Source: Trichodesmium sp002260545 (GTDB lineage Bacteria; Cyanobacteriota; Cyanobacteriia; Cyanobacteriales; Microcoleaceae). From it: a stretch of DNA of 64,000 nucleotides. Shown here one piece after another: positions 9,218-18,537 of this stretch. The stretch covers positions 1 through 64,000 of the forward strand of contig NZ_JBNHEQ010000071.1 in the NCBI RefSeq assembly GCF_050016015.1, given 5' to 3'. The notes beneath the pieces are model-generated. The model was not told the DNA's origin. It saw only the letters and a list, made by a program, of their open reading frames with translations, and searched no databases. The translations under genes and the position numbers were made by a program. Position 1 is the stretch's first letter. Each line of letters opens with the position of its first letter.

Positions 9218-10621
9218 CTACACAGACGCATCCGCTTTCTGTGTAAGCTTCTGATGCCTTTTAAAGACGCTCAGAACTTCCTTAGAAACAGAAGCGGTTT
9301 TAGATTTAGCTATAACCACTTTGTTTTGACGGCGGTTTATAGTCGGGAACAAGTCCAGCCCGACTCGTTTCAGATTGATAGCAGCATTTATATCTCTATC
9401 AATTTTCAACTGTAATTCCTCATCAAAATATTCTCTGATACTGCAATCTATAAACACTATTTCATCTCGATAAGAAAGTAATTGAGATGTATAATTTGGT
9501 TTGCATTCTATCACTCTAGCGTTAGCTTTTTCGGCTACCTGACCTAGTATTTGAAAGAATTGATTAAATGCAGCATCTAACCAAGATTTATTTAACCCAG
9601 ACTTGGACGATTGACCATTAGGTGAATAATTTCCATTTTCATCTTGTTTGGTTTTATTTCTGCGAGTTAATCCTACTAGATTTAACTTTTCTATGAAAAA
9701 TACTTTTTTACCTGTACGAGTTAATTTGTAAGCTGTTTTATACTGAAAATCTTTACGATTTCTAACTATTTTTTGATGGATTTTTCCTTCGCGTTTTGCT
9801 AGCTTTCGTCTCGATTTACTGCCGTGTTTACGTTTGTTTTTGCGTTGAGATACTTTGGTTAGTTGATCTTGATTTGTTCTTAAAGGTTTGAGAGAAGGTA
9901 ATTTATTTCCTTCTGATGTGGCTAAATAAATATCTTTGTCTAGGACAGCATCTAAACCTACTGAGTTTTCCCAAGTAGGCTGAATATTATCAGTTTTTAA
10001 CTCAGGAATTGACTTATCCTCTAAGCTGAAATTTATCCACCAACCATCAGCTTTATTGATTAGTGAAACTTGTTTTATTTTACTTCCATCAGGTATTGGT
10101 CTGTGGGTTCTTACTCTGAACAAACCTATTTTAGGAATTGAAATATACAACCATTTACTATTAATTGATGAAAATTTTAACCAAGAATCATCAGCATTAG
10201 GAAAGTTCAATGAACGATATCTAGATTGACTTTTAAATCTTGGTTTACCACTACGATTACCTTTACTATCCCCTGCTACAAATCTAGAAAATGTTGCTTC
10301 TACTCTTTTACAGACATCTTGCAAAACTGTTGAATAAACTTGGGAAAAATCCAGATGCTCACCTGAGTGTTTGACTTCTACTATACCCTTTTTCAGTTCT
10401 GGTAATTGCTTTTTCTGATTATAATAATTTGGTTTGTCTTTTAATTCAGGTAAATGAGAAATTAGAGGACAAGCATTTATAGGACATCTGTTTTGCTCCC
10501 ACCAGTTAAAACGTTCTCCTAACATCCTGTTATACCAATACCGACAAATTCTAAGCCAGTTGTTTAGTGTCAACTTCTGGCTAGTCTCTGGATATATACG
10601 ATATTGGTAAGTATATTTCAT
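9218..10621 (-). CDS. tnpB: TnpB-family RNA-guided nuclease (IS200/IS605 type) with degenerate zinc ribbon
   Basis: A 467-residue full-length TnpB/OrfB protein. The N-terminus (KYTYQYRIYPETSQK, then WLRICRYWYNRML) is typical. The three RuvC acidic blocks are present: GLDAVLDKD (D224), FFIEKLNLVG (E311) and DRDINAAINL (408-417). The zinc ribbon normally found between the last two blocks is lost: only one cysteine remains in the stretch before DRD. TnpB proteins are guided by an RNA made from the element's right end and cut DNA to keep the element. No tnpA transposase is adjacent, so the element would depend on a transposase in trans or be domesticated. The guide RNA would be expected at or past the 3' end of the gene, in the 9060-9300 interval. 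Confidence 0.88.
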   Translation of the reverse strand: MKYTYQYRIYPETSQKLTLNNWLRICRYWYNRMLGERFNWWEQNRCPINACPLISHLPELKDKPNYYNQKKQLPELKKGIVEVKHSGEHLDFSQVYSTVLQDVCKRVEATFSRFVAGDSKGNRSGKPRFKSQSRYRSLNFPNADDSWLKFSSINSKWLYISIPKIGLFRVRTHRPIPDGSKIKQVSLINKADGWWINFSLEDKSIPELKTDNIQPTWENSVGLDAVLDKDIYLATSEGNKLPSLKPLRTNQDQLTKVSQRKNKRKHGSKSRRKLAKREGKIHQKIVRNRKDFQYKTAYKLTRTGKKVFFIEKLNLVGLTRRNKTKQDENGNYSPNGQSSKSGLNKSWLDAAFNQFFQILGQVAEKANARVIECKPNYTSQLLSYRDEIVFIDCSIREYFDEELQLKIDRDINAAINLKRVGLDLFPTINRRQNKVVIAKSKTASVSKEVLSVFKRHQKLTQKADASV

Positions 10622-10787
10622 AGGTGATAAAGTTTATAGGCGACAAAATTTGAATATACACTGATTAGAATTATTCAAAAAATGTCTTTGAGCAAGCTTA
10701 GACAAGAAAAATTTTTCCCTGTTCTCTACTATGTGCAAAAAGTCTATATCTTTTTCGGAGATGTCTAACATTATAGATATAGCAAAC

Positions 10788-10822
10788 GGCGATCGCCTCT
10801 ATTTAACCAAAGAGCGATCGCC
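10788..10822 (-). terminator. Hairpin made of two HIP1 sites downstream of gnd
   Basis: The arms GGCGATCGCCTCT (10788-10800) and AGAGCGATCGCC (10811-10822) can form a strong stem with a loop of about 10 nt, 20 bases past the gnd stop codon. Each arm is centred on a HIP1 octamer. No long T-run follows, so a terminator or mRNA-stabilising role is inferred from position only. Confidence 0.5.
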
Positions 10823-10842
10823 TAATTTTATCAGAGAAAGAA

Positions 10843-12264
10843 TTACTTAGTCGGCCACTCAGTATGGAAGAATTCACCACGAGGCTTATCAATACGCTCA
10901 TAAGTGTGAGCGCCGAAATAATCCCGTTGAGCTTGAGTCAAGTTTTGAGGCAAAGTTCCACGACGATAACTATCGAAATAATCTAGAGAAGCACTAAAAG
11001 CAGGAACAGGTAATCCTAACTGACCAGCCAAACCAACAACTTCCCGCCAAGCATCTTGGCGATCGAGAATAGTCTGCTTAAACTCTGGCGCTAACAATAA
11101 ATTAGGTAGACCAGGATTTTCATCAAAAGCCTTCTTAATCTTATTCAAAAATCCTGCTCTAATAATACAACCACCTTTCCAAATTCGCGCCGACTCACCC
11201 AAATTCAGATTGTAATTAAATTCCTTGGATGCAGCAGCCAACAATGCCATACCCTGAGCATAAGAACAAATCTTAGAACAATACAAAGCATCCCGTACTT
11301 TGTTAATCATAGCTTGGGCATCACCTTCGTACTTACCAGTCGGACCTGTCAATTCCTTAGCAGCAGCCACACGCTCATCCTTAATACCAGACATAATCCG
11401 AGCATTAACAGCAGCAGTAATAGTGGGAACAGCAACACCCAACTCTAAAGCATTAATTACCGTCCATCTACCTGTACCTTTTTGTCCGGCAGAGTCAACA
11501 ATCATGTCAACTAAATGATTGCTAGTTTCAGTGTCTTTTTTAGTGAAGATATCTGCAGTAATTTCAATTAAGAAAGATTCCAACTCTGGAGTCTTATTCC
11601 ACTCAGCAAAAATTTCATGGAGTTGTTCGTTGCTAATTCCTACAGCATTTTTCAACAAGTCGTAGGCTTCAGCAATTAACTGCATATCGCCATACTCAAT
11701 GCCGTTATGTACCATTTTCACATAATGACCAGCACCTCCAGGACCGATGTAAGTAACACAAGGACCATCATCAACTTGAGCAGCGATTTTAGTTAAAATT
11801 GGTTCTAATTCTTTGTAAGAACCCTCTGTACCACCAGGCATTAAACTAGGTCCCCATAAAGCACCTTCTTCACCGCCACTAACTCCCATCCCCATGAAAC
11901 CAAGTCCGGTAGATTCTAATTCTCTAGTGCGGCGTTCTGTATCTTCGTAGAGGGAGTTACCACCGTCGATAATCATATCATCTTTATCTAGGAGGGGTTT
12001 AAGTTGTTCGATGACTTTATCTACTGGTCCTCCTGCTTTTACCATGACCAGGATTCTACGAGGTCTTTCTAGGGATTGGACAAAATCTTCTAAAGTATAA
12101 GCAGCGTGTACATTTTTCCCTTGTGCCCGCTCTGCCATAAATTTATCAGTTTTGTCGCCACTGCGATTATATACAGAGATGGGGAAACCGTTACGTTCTA
12201 CATTGAGGGCTAGGTTTTCTCCCATTACAGCTAGACCTATAACACCAAATTTTTGCTGTCCCAT
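10843..12264 (-). CDS. gnd: 6-phosphogluconate dehydrogenase, decarboxylating
   Basis: The 473-residue protein is full length for the family. It oxidises 6-phosphogluconate to ribulose 5-phosphate and CO2 with NADP+ in the oxidative pentose phosphate pathway, the main NADPH source of cyanobacteria in the dark. The N-terminal nucleotide-binding motif GLAVMGENLALN, the substrate region MGVSGGEEGA and the catalytic stretch HYVKMVHNGIEYGDMQ are all visible. The C-terminal segment around ARIWKGGCIIRAGFL is also conserved. It is a single gene with a HIP1 hairpin at its 3' end and a 300-bp AT-rich leader with no recognised operator. Confidence 0.98.
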   Translation of the reverse strand: MGQQKFGVIGLAVMGENLALNVERNGFPISVYNRSGDKTDKFMAERAQGKNVHAAYTLEDFVQSLERPRRILVMVKAGGPVDKVIEQLKPLLDKDDMIIDGGNSLYEDTERRTRELESTGLGFMGMGVSGGEEGALWGPSLMPGGTEGSYKELEPILTKIAAQVDDGPCVTYIGPGGAGHYVKMVHNGIEYGDMQLIAEAYDLLKNAVGISNEQLHEIFAEWNKTPELESFLIEITADIFTKKDTETSNHLVDMIVDSAGQKGTGRWTVINALELGVAVPTITAAVNARIMSGIKDERVAAAKELTGPTGKYEGDAQAMINKVRDALYCSKICSYAQGMALLAAASKEFNYNLNLGESARIWKGGCIIRAGFLNKIKKAFDENPGLPNLLLAPEFKQTILDRQDAWREVVGLAGQLGLPVPAFSASLDYFDSYRRGTLPQNLTQAQRDYFGAHTYERIDKPRGEFFHTEWPTK

Positions 12265-12577
12265 AATAATTTTTACTTCCCTGACTTTTTCTCTAATTTA
12301 AGTTACCGTTTTTAGATTACAGTTGTTTTTTTTTGACTGTTTCCAGTAAAGGTTTTTTTTAAGATTTCAAGTATAGGCTGATACAAATAAATTTACTTTT
12401 TAAGAGAGGGAAAAATTCTGTATAAATAAATTCAGCACTATTTTTGATTTTAGCAGTTTCAATTCTAAGTAAATTATTTAGATGTAGAGTGTGAATAAAT
12501 TATGATATTTTACTATACATTAGAGATTAAGTTAATCATTGCAATAAGCTTCCTAGTTCAAATCAAAGGGGTAATTT

Positions 12578-13012
12578 ATGGATGAATTAAAGTATCTTGC
12601 TAATTGGGTAAAAGAACAGCACGCTCAAGAATATATTTTGACTTGGTTATTGAATCAGCCTGGTCTTTGGTGGTCTGATGGAGAGGCATATCAGGCAGCT
12701 TTACAAAAGTCTGGGAAGTTGTTGAAGGAGTATGTTCAAAAAAACCAAAGTGGGGATTTATTTCAAGGTATTGCAGAAAAAATTATAGATGATGAAAGTT
12801 GGGATGAAGTGGCTGAGTCTCTGACAAGAATTATTTCGGTTTATCAAGATGAGTTAGTGAGATTACAGGATTATAGTCGGCGCAAAAATAATAAAAAGAT
12901 TTTAAAAAAAAATCTGAATAGTGAAGATTTATCTGTTGAAGATCATGAAGAAATGGAAATACAACAGGCTTTGCCAGACCCATTTACTGATGCTTTAACA
13001 GGAGAGGAATAG
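12578..13012 (+). CDS. Hypothetical acidic protein
   Basis: A 144-residue protein I do not recognise. A convincing ribosome-binding site (AAAGGGG) lies seven bases before ATG. The sequence is helical and acidic, with aromatic clusters (LANWVKEQHAQEYILTWLL, PGLWWSDGEAY) in the first 40 residues, a lysine/asparagine-rich stretch around residue 105 and an acidic tail. There is no signal peptide or membrane segment. It faces gnd divergently across about 310 bp. Function unknown. Confidence 0.7.
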   Translation: MDELKYLANWVKEQHAQEYILTWLLNQPGLWWSDGEAYQAALQKSGKLLKEYVQKNQSGDLFQGIAEKIIDDESWDEVAESLTRIISVYQDELVRLQDYSRRKNNKKILKKNLNSEDLSVEDHEEMEIQQALPDPFTDALTGEE

Positions 13013-13250
13013 GGAGAGGGGGAATTCAATAATTAATAATTAACAATTAACAATTAATAATTACTTCTTCTTTTTAATAAAAGGATTGGTTCAGAGGAAC
13101 TTTGTTCTTTTTTTATCCTTGAACGGAGAGGCTTTAAACCTTAATTTTTCGGTAAGGGAGTGTGGGGAGATAGGGAGGTATGGAATATAAAAAAAGCACT
13201 TTTTGTTGAAATTTCATACTGAATAAAAGCGATGAATTATCCCGATAAAG

Positions 13251-13382
13251 GGCGTTGCACATTGACAAATTATTTTCAATTTTGGATTGATAATTTGGTA
13301 CTTCCTAGAATACTTAATATTAGTTTTTTTGAGTCAAAGTTCAAATTAATTTTTACAGAATCATTCTGGATTGTGCAACGCC
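13251..13382. mobile_element. MITE, GGCGTTGCACA termini, with target duplication
   Basis: A 132-bp AT-rich segment has perfect 11-bp inverted ends, GGCGTTGCACA and TGTGCAACGCC. The flanks CGATAAAG (left) and TGATAAAG (right) match in 7 of 8 bases, as expected for an 8-bp target duplication. The open frame across it (13232-13420) is not a gene. Confidence 0.75.
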
Positions 13383-13612
13383 TGATAAAGAGTGGAGAGT
13401 TGGCGATAAGTAAACATTAAGAATAATTAACACTATCCTGGCTAATAATTATCAAAAAAGTTCCATGCGCTTGTGTTAGGAACGAAAACTAAATTAAGAT
13501 TGGGAAATTCTGGTTTCTGCTACAGAAACCTCTAGAGTGTAATTAATTTTATCCGGTTTTATTTTCTCCTATTCTGTCTCCTGTATTCTGTCTCCTGACT
13601 CCTTATTTGAAA

Positions 13613-14311
13613 TTATTGATGCCTTTTTTCTGCGGATAAAACTCTTAAAGCTGGAATATTTAATAATTTAATTGATTTACCATCTAGAGAAATTAGTTTT
13701 TGTTCGCTTAACTTACCAAAAACTCTGGAAATAGTTTCAGGAATAGTACCTAATGATGCAGCTAATTGACTTTTACTCATATCTAGTTCGACTTCTGATG
13801 GATCGGGAGAATTGTCGCTTAACTCTAATAAATAAACGGCTAATCTTCCTGGTACTTCTTTCAGTGATAAATCTTCAATTAATTTGACAAATAAGCGCAA
13901 ATTTTTGGCAAAAGCTGACAACATATTAATCGCAATAGTCGGCTGACTTTCTAATAGTTTTAAAAATTCTTTTCTAGGAAAAAATAATAACTCAGTTTTT
14001 GTTAATGCTTCTGCTGAAGCAGGATAACATTTGCCATCAAAAGCTGGTACTTCAGCAAAATGTTCTCCCCTAGTAAATATGTGTAAAATTTGTTCTTTTC
14101 CTTCAGGAGAAAATTTAAAAACTTTGACTTTGCCAGAGAAAACAATAAAAAAGCCAACACCTGCTTCTCCTTCCCAAAAAATCGCTTCTTTGTTTTGATA
14201 AATTTGAAATTTAGCTATTTGGCTAACAGCCTGCAAATGTTCTGAGGGAAGATTATTAAACATTTGAGTATTAGCTATAAATTGACTAATTTGTGATATC
14301 TGCTCATTCAT
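13613..14311 (-). CDS. Crp/Fnr-family transcription regulator
   Basis: The product has 232 residues. Residues about 15-130 form a cyclic-nucleotide-binding-type beta roll (FWEGEAGVGFFIVFSGKVKVF, then ILHIFTRGEHFAEVPAFDGKCYPASAEAL), and residues about 150-220 form the Crp-type helix-turn-helix (SKSQLAASLGTIPETISRVF). The recognition helix has the ETISR signature of Fnr/Dnr relatives, which commonly bind TTGA-N6-TCAA-type palindromes. No Fnr-type N-terminal cysteine cluster is present, so it is not an iron-sulfur oxygen sensor; DNR-like regulators sense NO through heme. The next gene in the opposite orientation is hcp, which has a perfect site of this type upstream. I infer that this regulator controls hcp. 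Confidence 0.88.
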   Translation of the reverse strand: MNEQISQISQFIANTQMFNNLPSEHLQAVSQIAKFQIYQNKEAIFWEGEAGVGFFIVFSGKVKVFKFSPEGKEQILHIFTRGEHFAEVPAFDGKCYPASAEALTKTELLFFPRKEFLKLLESQPTIAINMLSAFAKNLRLFVKLIEDLSLKEVPGRLAVYLLELSDNSPDPSEVELDMSKSQLAASLGTIPETISRVFGKLSEQKLISLDGKSIKLLNIPALRVLSAEKRHQ

Positions 14312-14710
14312 TGTTTATTTCAGAAAGTATAGCGCTACGCGCTAGGGAATAGGGAATAGGGAATAGGGAATAGGGAATTTTTAAAGGGTTTTCCTACGGA
14401 ATGCTGCGCAAACAGGATTTAGAAATGTCCTAACCTTAATGCGTAGGGTTATATTAAGTAGATAGGTCATTTGAGCGCTCAGTTACCAGTTATCAGTACC
14501 TCCTATTGAAGCATCGGGATTGAAATACTAGGCGCGAATATTTTTTTCATTCCCTTGAAAGGGCGAGACCTTATTTTTTTGTCTAATTAAACCTAAAAAA
14601 AAATTGTAGGGGCGGGTTTAGCCAAAAGTATTATATAAGCGATTTAACCTTCAAAACCCGCCCGGCCTTAGTTGCATTTATTGATGCCCACCTACTTAAA
14701 TCATCAATGG

Positions 14711-14971
14711 TATAGCAATCCTATTTTATTTGTGTATAAAAATCTTACCGCTTTTAGGTATGGAGGGAACAGGCAACAGGGAACAGGTCATTTCAGTTAT
14801 CAGTTATCAGTTATCAGTGAACCTCCGACTGAAGTCGGAGGCTTGAAATACTGAATTAAATATTTTTTTCATCCCCTTAAAAGGGGAGGCTTTAGACCTC
14901 ATTTTTTGGTAAAAGTTTCAGTTTTTTTATCTACTTTTTGATTACCCGCAACCTATGCGCGGATTGCTATA
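14711..14971. mobile_element. MITE-like element, TATAGCAATCC family, copy B (enlarged)
   Basis: Ends TATAGCAATCC and GGATTGCTATA. At 261 bp it is about twice the size of its relatives because another dispersed repeat (CAGTTATCAG..., CCTCCGACTGAAGTCGGAGG, then GGGGAGGCTTTAGACC) sits inside it. This is a second example of nesting. Confidence 0.7.
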
Positions 14972-15457
14972 GATTTTAAATCGTTGAAATAATTCGATCT
15001 TTTCGCTAAATTTTACTATATAAAAAGTGTAATATTTCATATTTTACAAACAAGATATTTATGACATTCATTAATGGATAATGGATAATTACCTCTCCCT
15101 TTTAGGGCTATGCTTTACCCACATCTTTCTTAACATAAAGCTTGACCAAATCAACAAATTATGTTCATGCCTTTAACAGGCTTTTTCCAGAGAAAAAATG
15201 TATTGAAAAGTAAATTTATTTTGATAAGTTAAGTAGTTTTGCCTAGCTACTATGACTATTTCTCCCTTCTCCCCTGCTCCCTACTCCCCTGCTCCCCACA
15301 AGGGTTTCAAGAGTTATGGGTAATGGATAGCCTTTTAGGGAAAGGATTGACCAATAAGGAAAAAAAATTATTTTTTCCCCTTGAAATGGGAGGCTTTTCA
15401 CCTAAATGATTTAATTAATAATTAATAATTATTAATTATTCGGTAAAAAAAATTAGA

Positions 15458-15600
15458 GCGTTTCTCAAGCTTATGAGGTACACCTATCTTTAATTTCTTT
15501 TCTATTTCTTATTTCCCTGTTCCCTGTTCCCTGTTCCCTATTCCCTGTTCCCTAAAACCTAGAATTTTGTACCTCACCAGCATGGGAATTGCTATATTAG
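15458..15600. mobile_element. Inverted-repeat element, TATGAGGTACA family
   Basis: The inner inverted arms TTATGAGGTACA and TTTTGTACCTCA enclose short CCCTGTT repeats; the outer right end is GGGAATTGCTATA. A close copy is at 42984-43116 and diverged ones are near 35938-36030 and 62860-62970. No ORF. Confidence 0.65.
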
Positions 15601-16009
15601 TTAGAGACTGTTTGTAAAACAAGTATTAAGAGAGCTGAGAATGACTAAAATCTAAAATAGGTAAGACTTCAAGAGATTGAAATCTGGTAAATACCAGAGG
15701 TGGAAAGGTACATATATTCCTAGATTCTTAAGTTACAAATAGTTGTCTTGATTTCTTCCTTCCTCCATACCTGTTCCCTACCTCATTTTTATATTTCCTG
15801 ATATATTCAATCTCTTATTAACTTGCATATAATTAGATTTTATTTCCTGGGAAAATAGATTTGAGTGTAAAGGGAGCAGAAAAAAGTCTTAACTTTTACT
15901 TGTAAAGCTATACGTCGTGATGTAGCATTAGTGAATTTTTGGAAATGCTTGATAGGAATTTCTACTTAAAAAAGATTTCTTAACTAAGTTTTAATAACAG
16001 CCATCATTT

Positions 16010-16023
16010 TTGAGAATTATCAT
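16010..16023. promoter_or_regulatory. Imperfect second Fnr-type site upstream of hcp
   Basis: TTGAGAATTATCAT fits TTGA(N)-N4-(N)TCA with one mismatch and lies 72 bases upstream of the perfect palindrome. It may be an auxiliary site. Weak on its own. Confidence 0.35.
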
Positions 16024-16094
16024 AAAAATAGAAGTTCGCAGTTAAGTAAAATACAAAATTATTCATCAAACCCAAAAATTAAATTTACTAATTA

Positions 16095-16108
16095 TTGACT
16101 TAAGTCAA
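16095..16108. promoter_or_regulatory. Perfect Fnr/DNR-type palindrome TTGACTTAAGTCAA upstream of hcp
   Basis: The 14-bp perfect palindrome has the TTGA-N6-TCAA form bound by Fnr/Dnr relatives. A plausible -10 element TACAGT (16132-16137) would put the start site near 16144. That centres the palindrome at about -42, the position of a class II activator. A Crp/Fnr regulator gene lies 1.8 kb away. Binding is an inference. Confidence 0.6.
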
Positions 16109-16275
16109 AGACAAAATGTCTAGTCAGTAACTACAGTAAAAATATAACACTTCTTGCAGAAGTCAGGGAATAGGGAATAGGGGGGATGAAATTGTTGATT
16201 CTATATCTCTAATTGATTTAATTAAAACTTTTGCAAGAGTCTATACAGATAAAAACCTACCAGGAGAAAAATATT

Positions 16276-17922
16276 ATGTCTATGTTTTGTGAACAATGTG
16301 AACAAACCGCCAGTGGGCAAGGTTGCCATCAATGGGGAGCTTGTGGCAAAAGTCCAGAATTGAACGCCGTACAAGATTTATTAGTTTACTGTCTACGGGG
16401 GTTGGCAGAAGTCAGACTCCAGGCAAAACAATTAAATATTCCTACTAGAGAAATAGATGTCTTTATCTGCGAGTCAATGTTTGCCACAATGACAAACGTT
16501 AACTTTAACAAAAAAAGCTTTGCTCAATATATCAAACAGGCGATCGCTCACCGGGAAAACTTGAAAACTCAGATTCCTGAAACTAAATTCTCTCCCGTAG
16601 CTAACTACGAACCAGACTATAGTGAAAGTTTATCTCTCCAAGGTGAAAATGTTTCCCTCAAATTTCTTGCTCAGTCTGATAGTAATGTTGATATATTCTC
16701 TCTCAAATTAACAGTTATCTATGGTATTAAAGGAGCAGCTTCCTACACATTCCACGCTATGGAATTGGGAGAAGAAGATGAAAAAATTTATGATTTTATT
16801 GCCGAAGCATTAGTGGCTCTAGATAACCAAGACCTAACTCTTGACGACTGGGTAAACCTAGCGTTGAAAGTAGGAGAAATTAATCTCACAGCAATGGAAT
16901 TGTTAGACGCAGGTCATACAAAAACCTACGGTCATCCTGTACCGACCACCGTACCGTTGCACCCCCGGAAAGGAAAAGCAATATTAGTTTCTGGTCACGA
17001 TATTCGACAACTTGCAGCAATTTTAAAACAAACTGCTAATACTGATATTACCATCTATACTCATGGCGAACTTTTGCCTTCCCACGGTTATCCGCTTTTG
17101 AAACAACAATATCCCCACTTCTACGGTCATTATGGTACTGCTTGGCAAAATCAGACTAAAGATTTTGCTAAATTCCCAGGTCCGATAGTTGTCACAACAA
17201 ATTGTTTGATGCCACCCCACGAAAATTATGAGGATAAATTATTTAGTATCGGTCCGGTGGGATATCCGGGAATGACTCATTTAGATCCAACAGCAGACGG
17301 TACGCCAGATTTTTCTCCTGTTATTGAAAAAGCGTTGTCGATGCCTGGATTTACTGAGGATGGAGAACCGAAACAGGTAATGGTTGGTTTTGCCCGAAAT
17401 ACGGTTTTGAATGTTGCTGATACTGTGGTTGATGCGGTCAAGCAAGGGAAAATTCGTCATTTCTTTTTAGTGGGAGGTTGCGATGGAGCGAAACCAGACC
17501 GGAATTATTATACAGAGTTTGTGGAGAAGGTGCCGGAAGATTGTGTGGTTTTGACACTTGCTTGTGGTAAGTTCCGCTTTTTTGACAAAGAGATGGGTTT
17601 AATTGGAGAAATTCCTCGGTTGATGGATGTTGGTCAGTGTAATGATGCTTATTCAGCAATTCAAATTGCTTTAGGTTTGGCAAAAGCTTTTGATGTGGGT
17701 GTGAATGAGTTACCCTTGTCAATGATTTTGTCTTGGTATGAGCAAAAAGCAGTGGCAGTTTTGTTGACCTTATTGTATTTGGGAATTAAAGATATTCGCT
17801 TAGGTCCGACTTTACCTGCATTTATTTCGCCCAATGTTTTTGAGTTGTTGCAGCAAAACTATAATTTACAGGCGATCGCTACTCCGGATGAAGATTTAGC
17901 AGCTTGTTTGGGTGGTGGTTGA
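16276..17922 (+). CDS. hcp: Hybrid cluster protein / hydroxylamine reductase
   Basis: A 548-residue protein starting MSMFCEQCEQ. I chose ATG 16276 because AGGAG (16262-16266) lies nine bases upstream and the family begins right before the first cysteine; the longer open frame from 16231 adds an unlikely leader. The N-terminal cluster cysteines C5, C8, C17 and C23 have C-x2-C-x8-C-x5-C spacing, the class I form best known from strict anaerobes. Later blocks (SGHDIRQL, THGELLPSHGYP, TTNCLMPP, GGCDGAKPDRNYY, LTLACGKFRFF, IGEIPRLMDVGQCNDAYSA) carry the hybrid-cluster ligands. Hcp is cytoplasmic and reduces NO or hydroxylamine, protecting against nitrosative stress. No hcr reductase gene is adjacent. 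Fnr-type sites lie upstream. Confidence 0.97.
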   Translation: MSMFCEQCEQTASGQGCHQWGACGKSPELNAVQDLLVYCLRGLAEVRLQAKQLNIPTREIDVFICESMFATMTNVNFNKKSFAQYIKQAIAHRENLKTQIPETKFSPVANYEPDYSESLSLQGENVSLKFLAQSDSNVDIFSLKLTVIYGIKGAASYTFHAMELGEEDEKIYDFIAEALVALDNQDLTLDDWVNLALKVGEINLTAMELLDAGHTKTYGHPVPTTVPLHPRKGKAILVSGHDIRQLAAILKQTANTDITIYTHGELLPSHGYPLLKQQYPHFYGHYGTAWQNQTKDFAKFPGPIVVTTNCLMPPHENYEDKLFSIGPVGYPGMTHLDPTADGTPDFSPVIEKALSMPGFTEDGEPKQVMVGFARNTVLNVADTVVDAVKQGKIRHFFLVGGCDGAKPDRNYYTEFVEKVPEDCVVLTLACGKFRFFDKEMGLIGEIPRLMDVGQCNDAYSAIQIALGLAKAFDVGVNELPLSMILSWYEQKAVAVLLTLLYLGIKDIRLGPTLPAFISPNVFELLQQNYNLQAIATPDEDLAACLGGG

Positions 17923-18537
17923 GATGAATTAGGTTATAGAAACCATCTGATATTTTTGAGCTTCTCCCACTATTCTTGAAATCTTGACATTGAGCTAATG
18001 GAAAAATTGTCAAATACCTAAAGATATTATTAGTGGGACTTAAACAACTTAATAAGCAAAATTAGACCATAATGTTTATAAACCAAGAATTTTACCTCGA
18101 AGCTGTCTGAAGTTAAGTGAAAATATGAATGTATTTACTTCTTATAAAGAGAGGTTAGGTTATATTTGAGCTTAAAAATTGTTTAAGTTCCATTGATTTT
18201 GATAAAAAATATCTTATCTTTAAGAGAATACTAATATTCAAAAATAATTTATAGAAGATTCCTGTTTGGGTAGCATTTTCTGAGAAAGATTAGTCTAGAT
18301 AGGCAAATTACTTTCGATGTGATAAAACTGTTTGTTTAAAATTCCGTAAAAATACCCTTAGGTATTAAGTGTTCATACATTTTTGAAGTAAAATCTTCGT
18401 TTGTATATTTGAGGGTATTTTATTAGTATTTTTTGTGTAATTACTACTATTGCGATGAAAGACTATTGATAAAAGATATTATGACTAATTTTAGTTCAAT
18501 TCAACAGAAGGAATTTTTTTGAAGGTAACTTTTTACT
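17923..18537. other. Intergenic region with two small inverted-repeat elements
   Basis: No gene is seen. At 17965-18038 a 74-bp element has ends TCCCACTAT and ATTAGTGGGA; a 115-bp relative lies at 58302-58416. At about 18349-18421 a second segment is bounded by AAATACCCT and AGGGTATTT. The ribosome-binding site GAAGG of the next gene is at 18522. Confidence 0.6.

Larger units (their letters stand above)
14312..16230. other. Long repeat-rich intergenic region between the regulator and hcp
   Basis: These 1.9 kb hold GGGAATA heptamers (about 14344-14380), a dispersed 22-24 bp repeat TTTCCTACGGAATGC (about 14389), an element nested around 14711-14971, AT-rich dispersed repeats (about 15060-15446), an inverted-repeat element (15458-15600) and the hcp promoter region (15960-16230). 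The short open frame at 14672-14854 overlaps repeats and is not a gene. Confidence 0.7.

Noticed and set aside
13232..13420. 62-codon ORF
   Set aside because: It spans the whole MITE 13251-13382 including both inverted ends, with no ribosome-binding site.
16231..16275. Upstream start for hcp
   Set aside because: It adds 15 non-conserved residues; ATG 16276 has AGGAG at the right distance and matches the family start.
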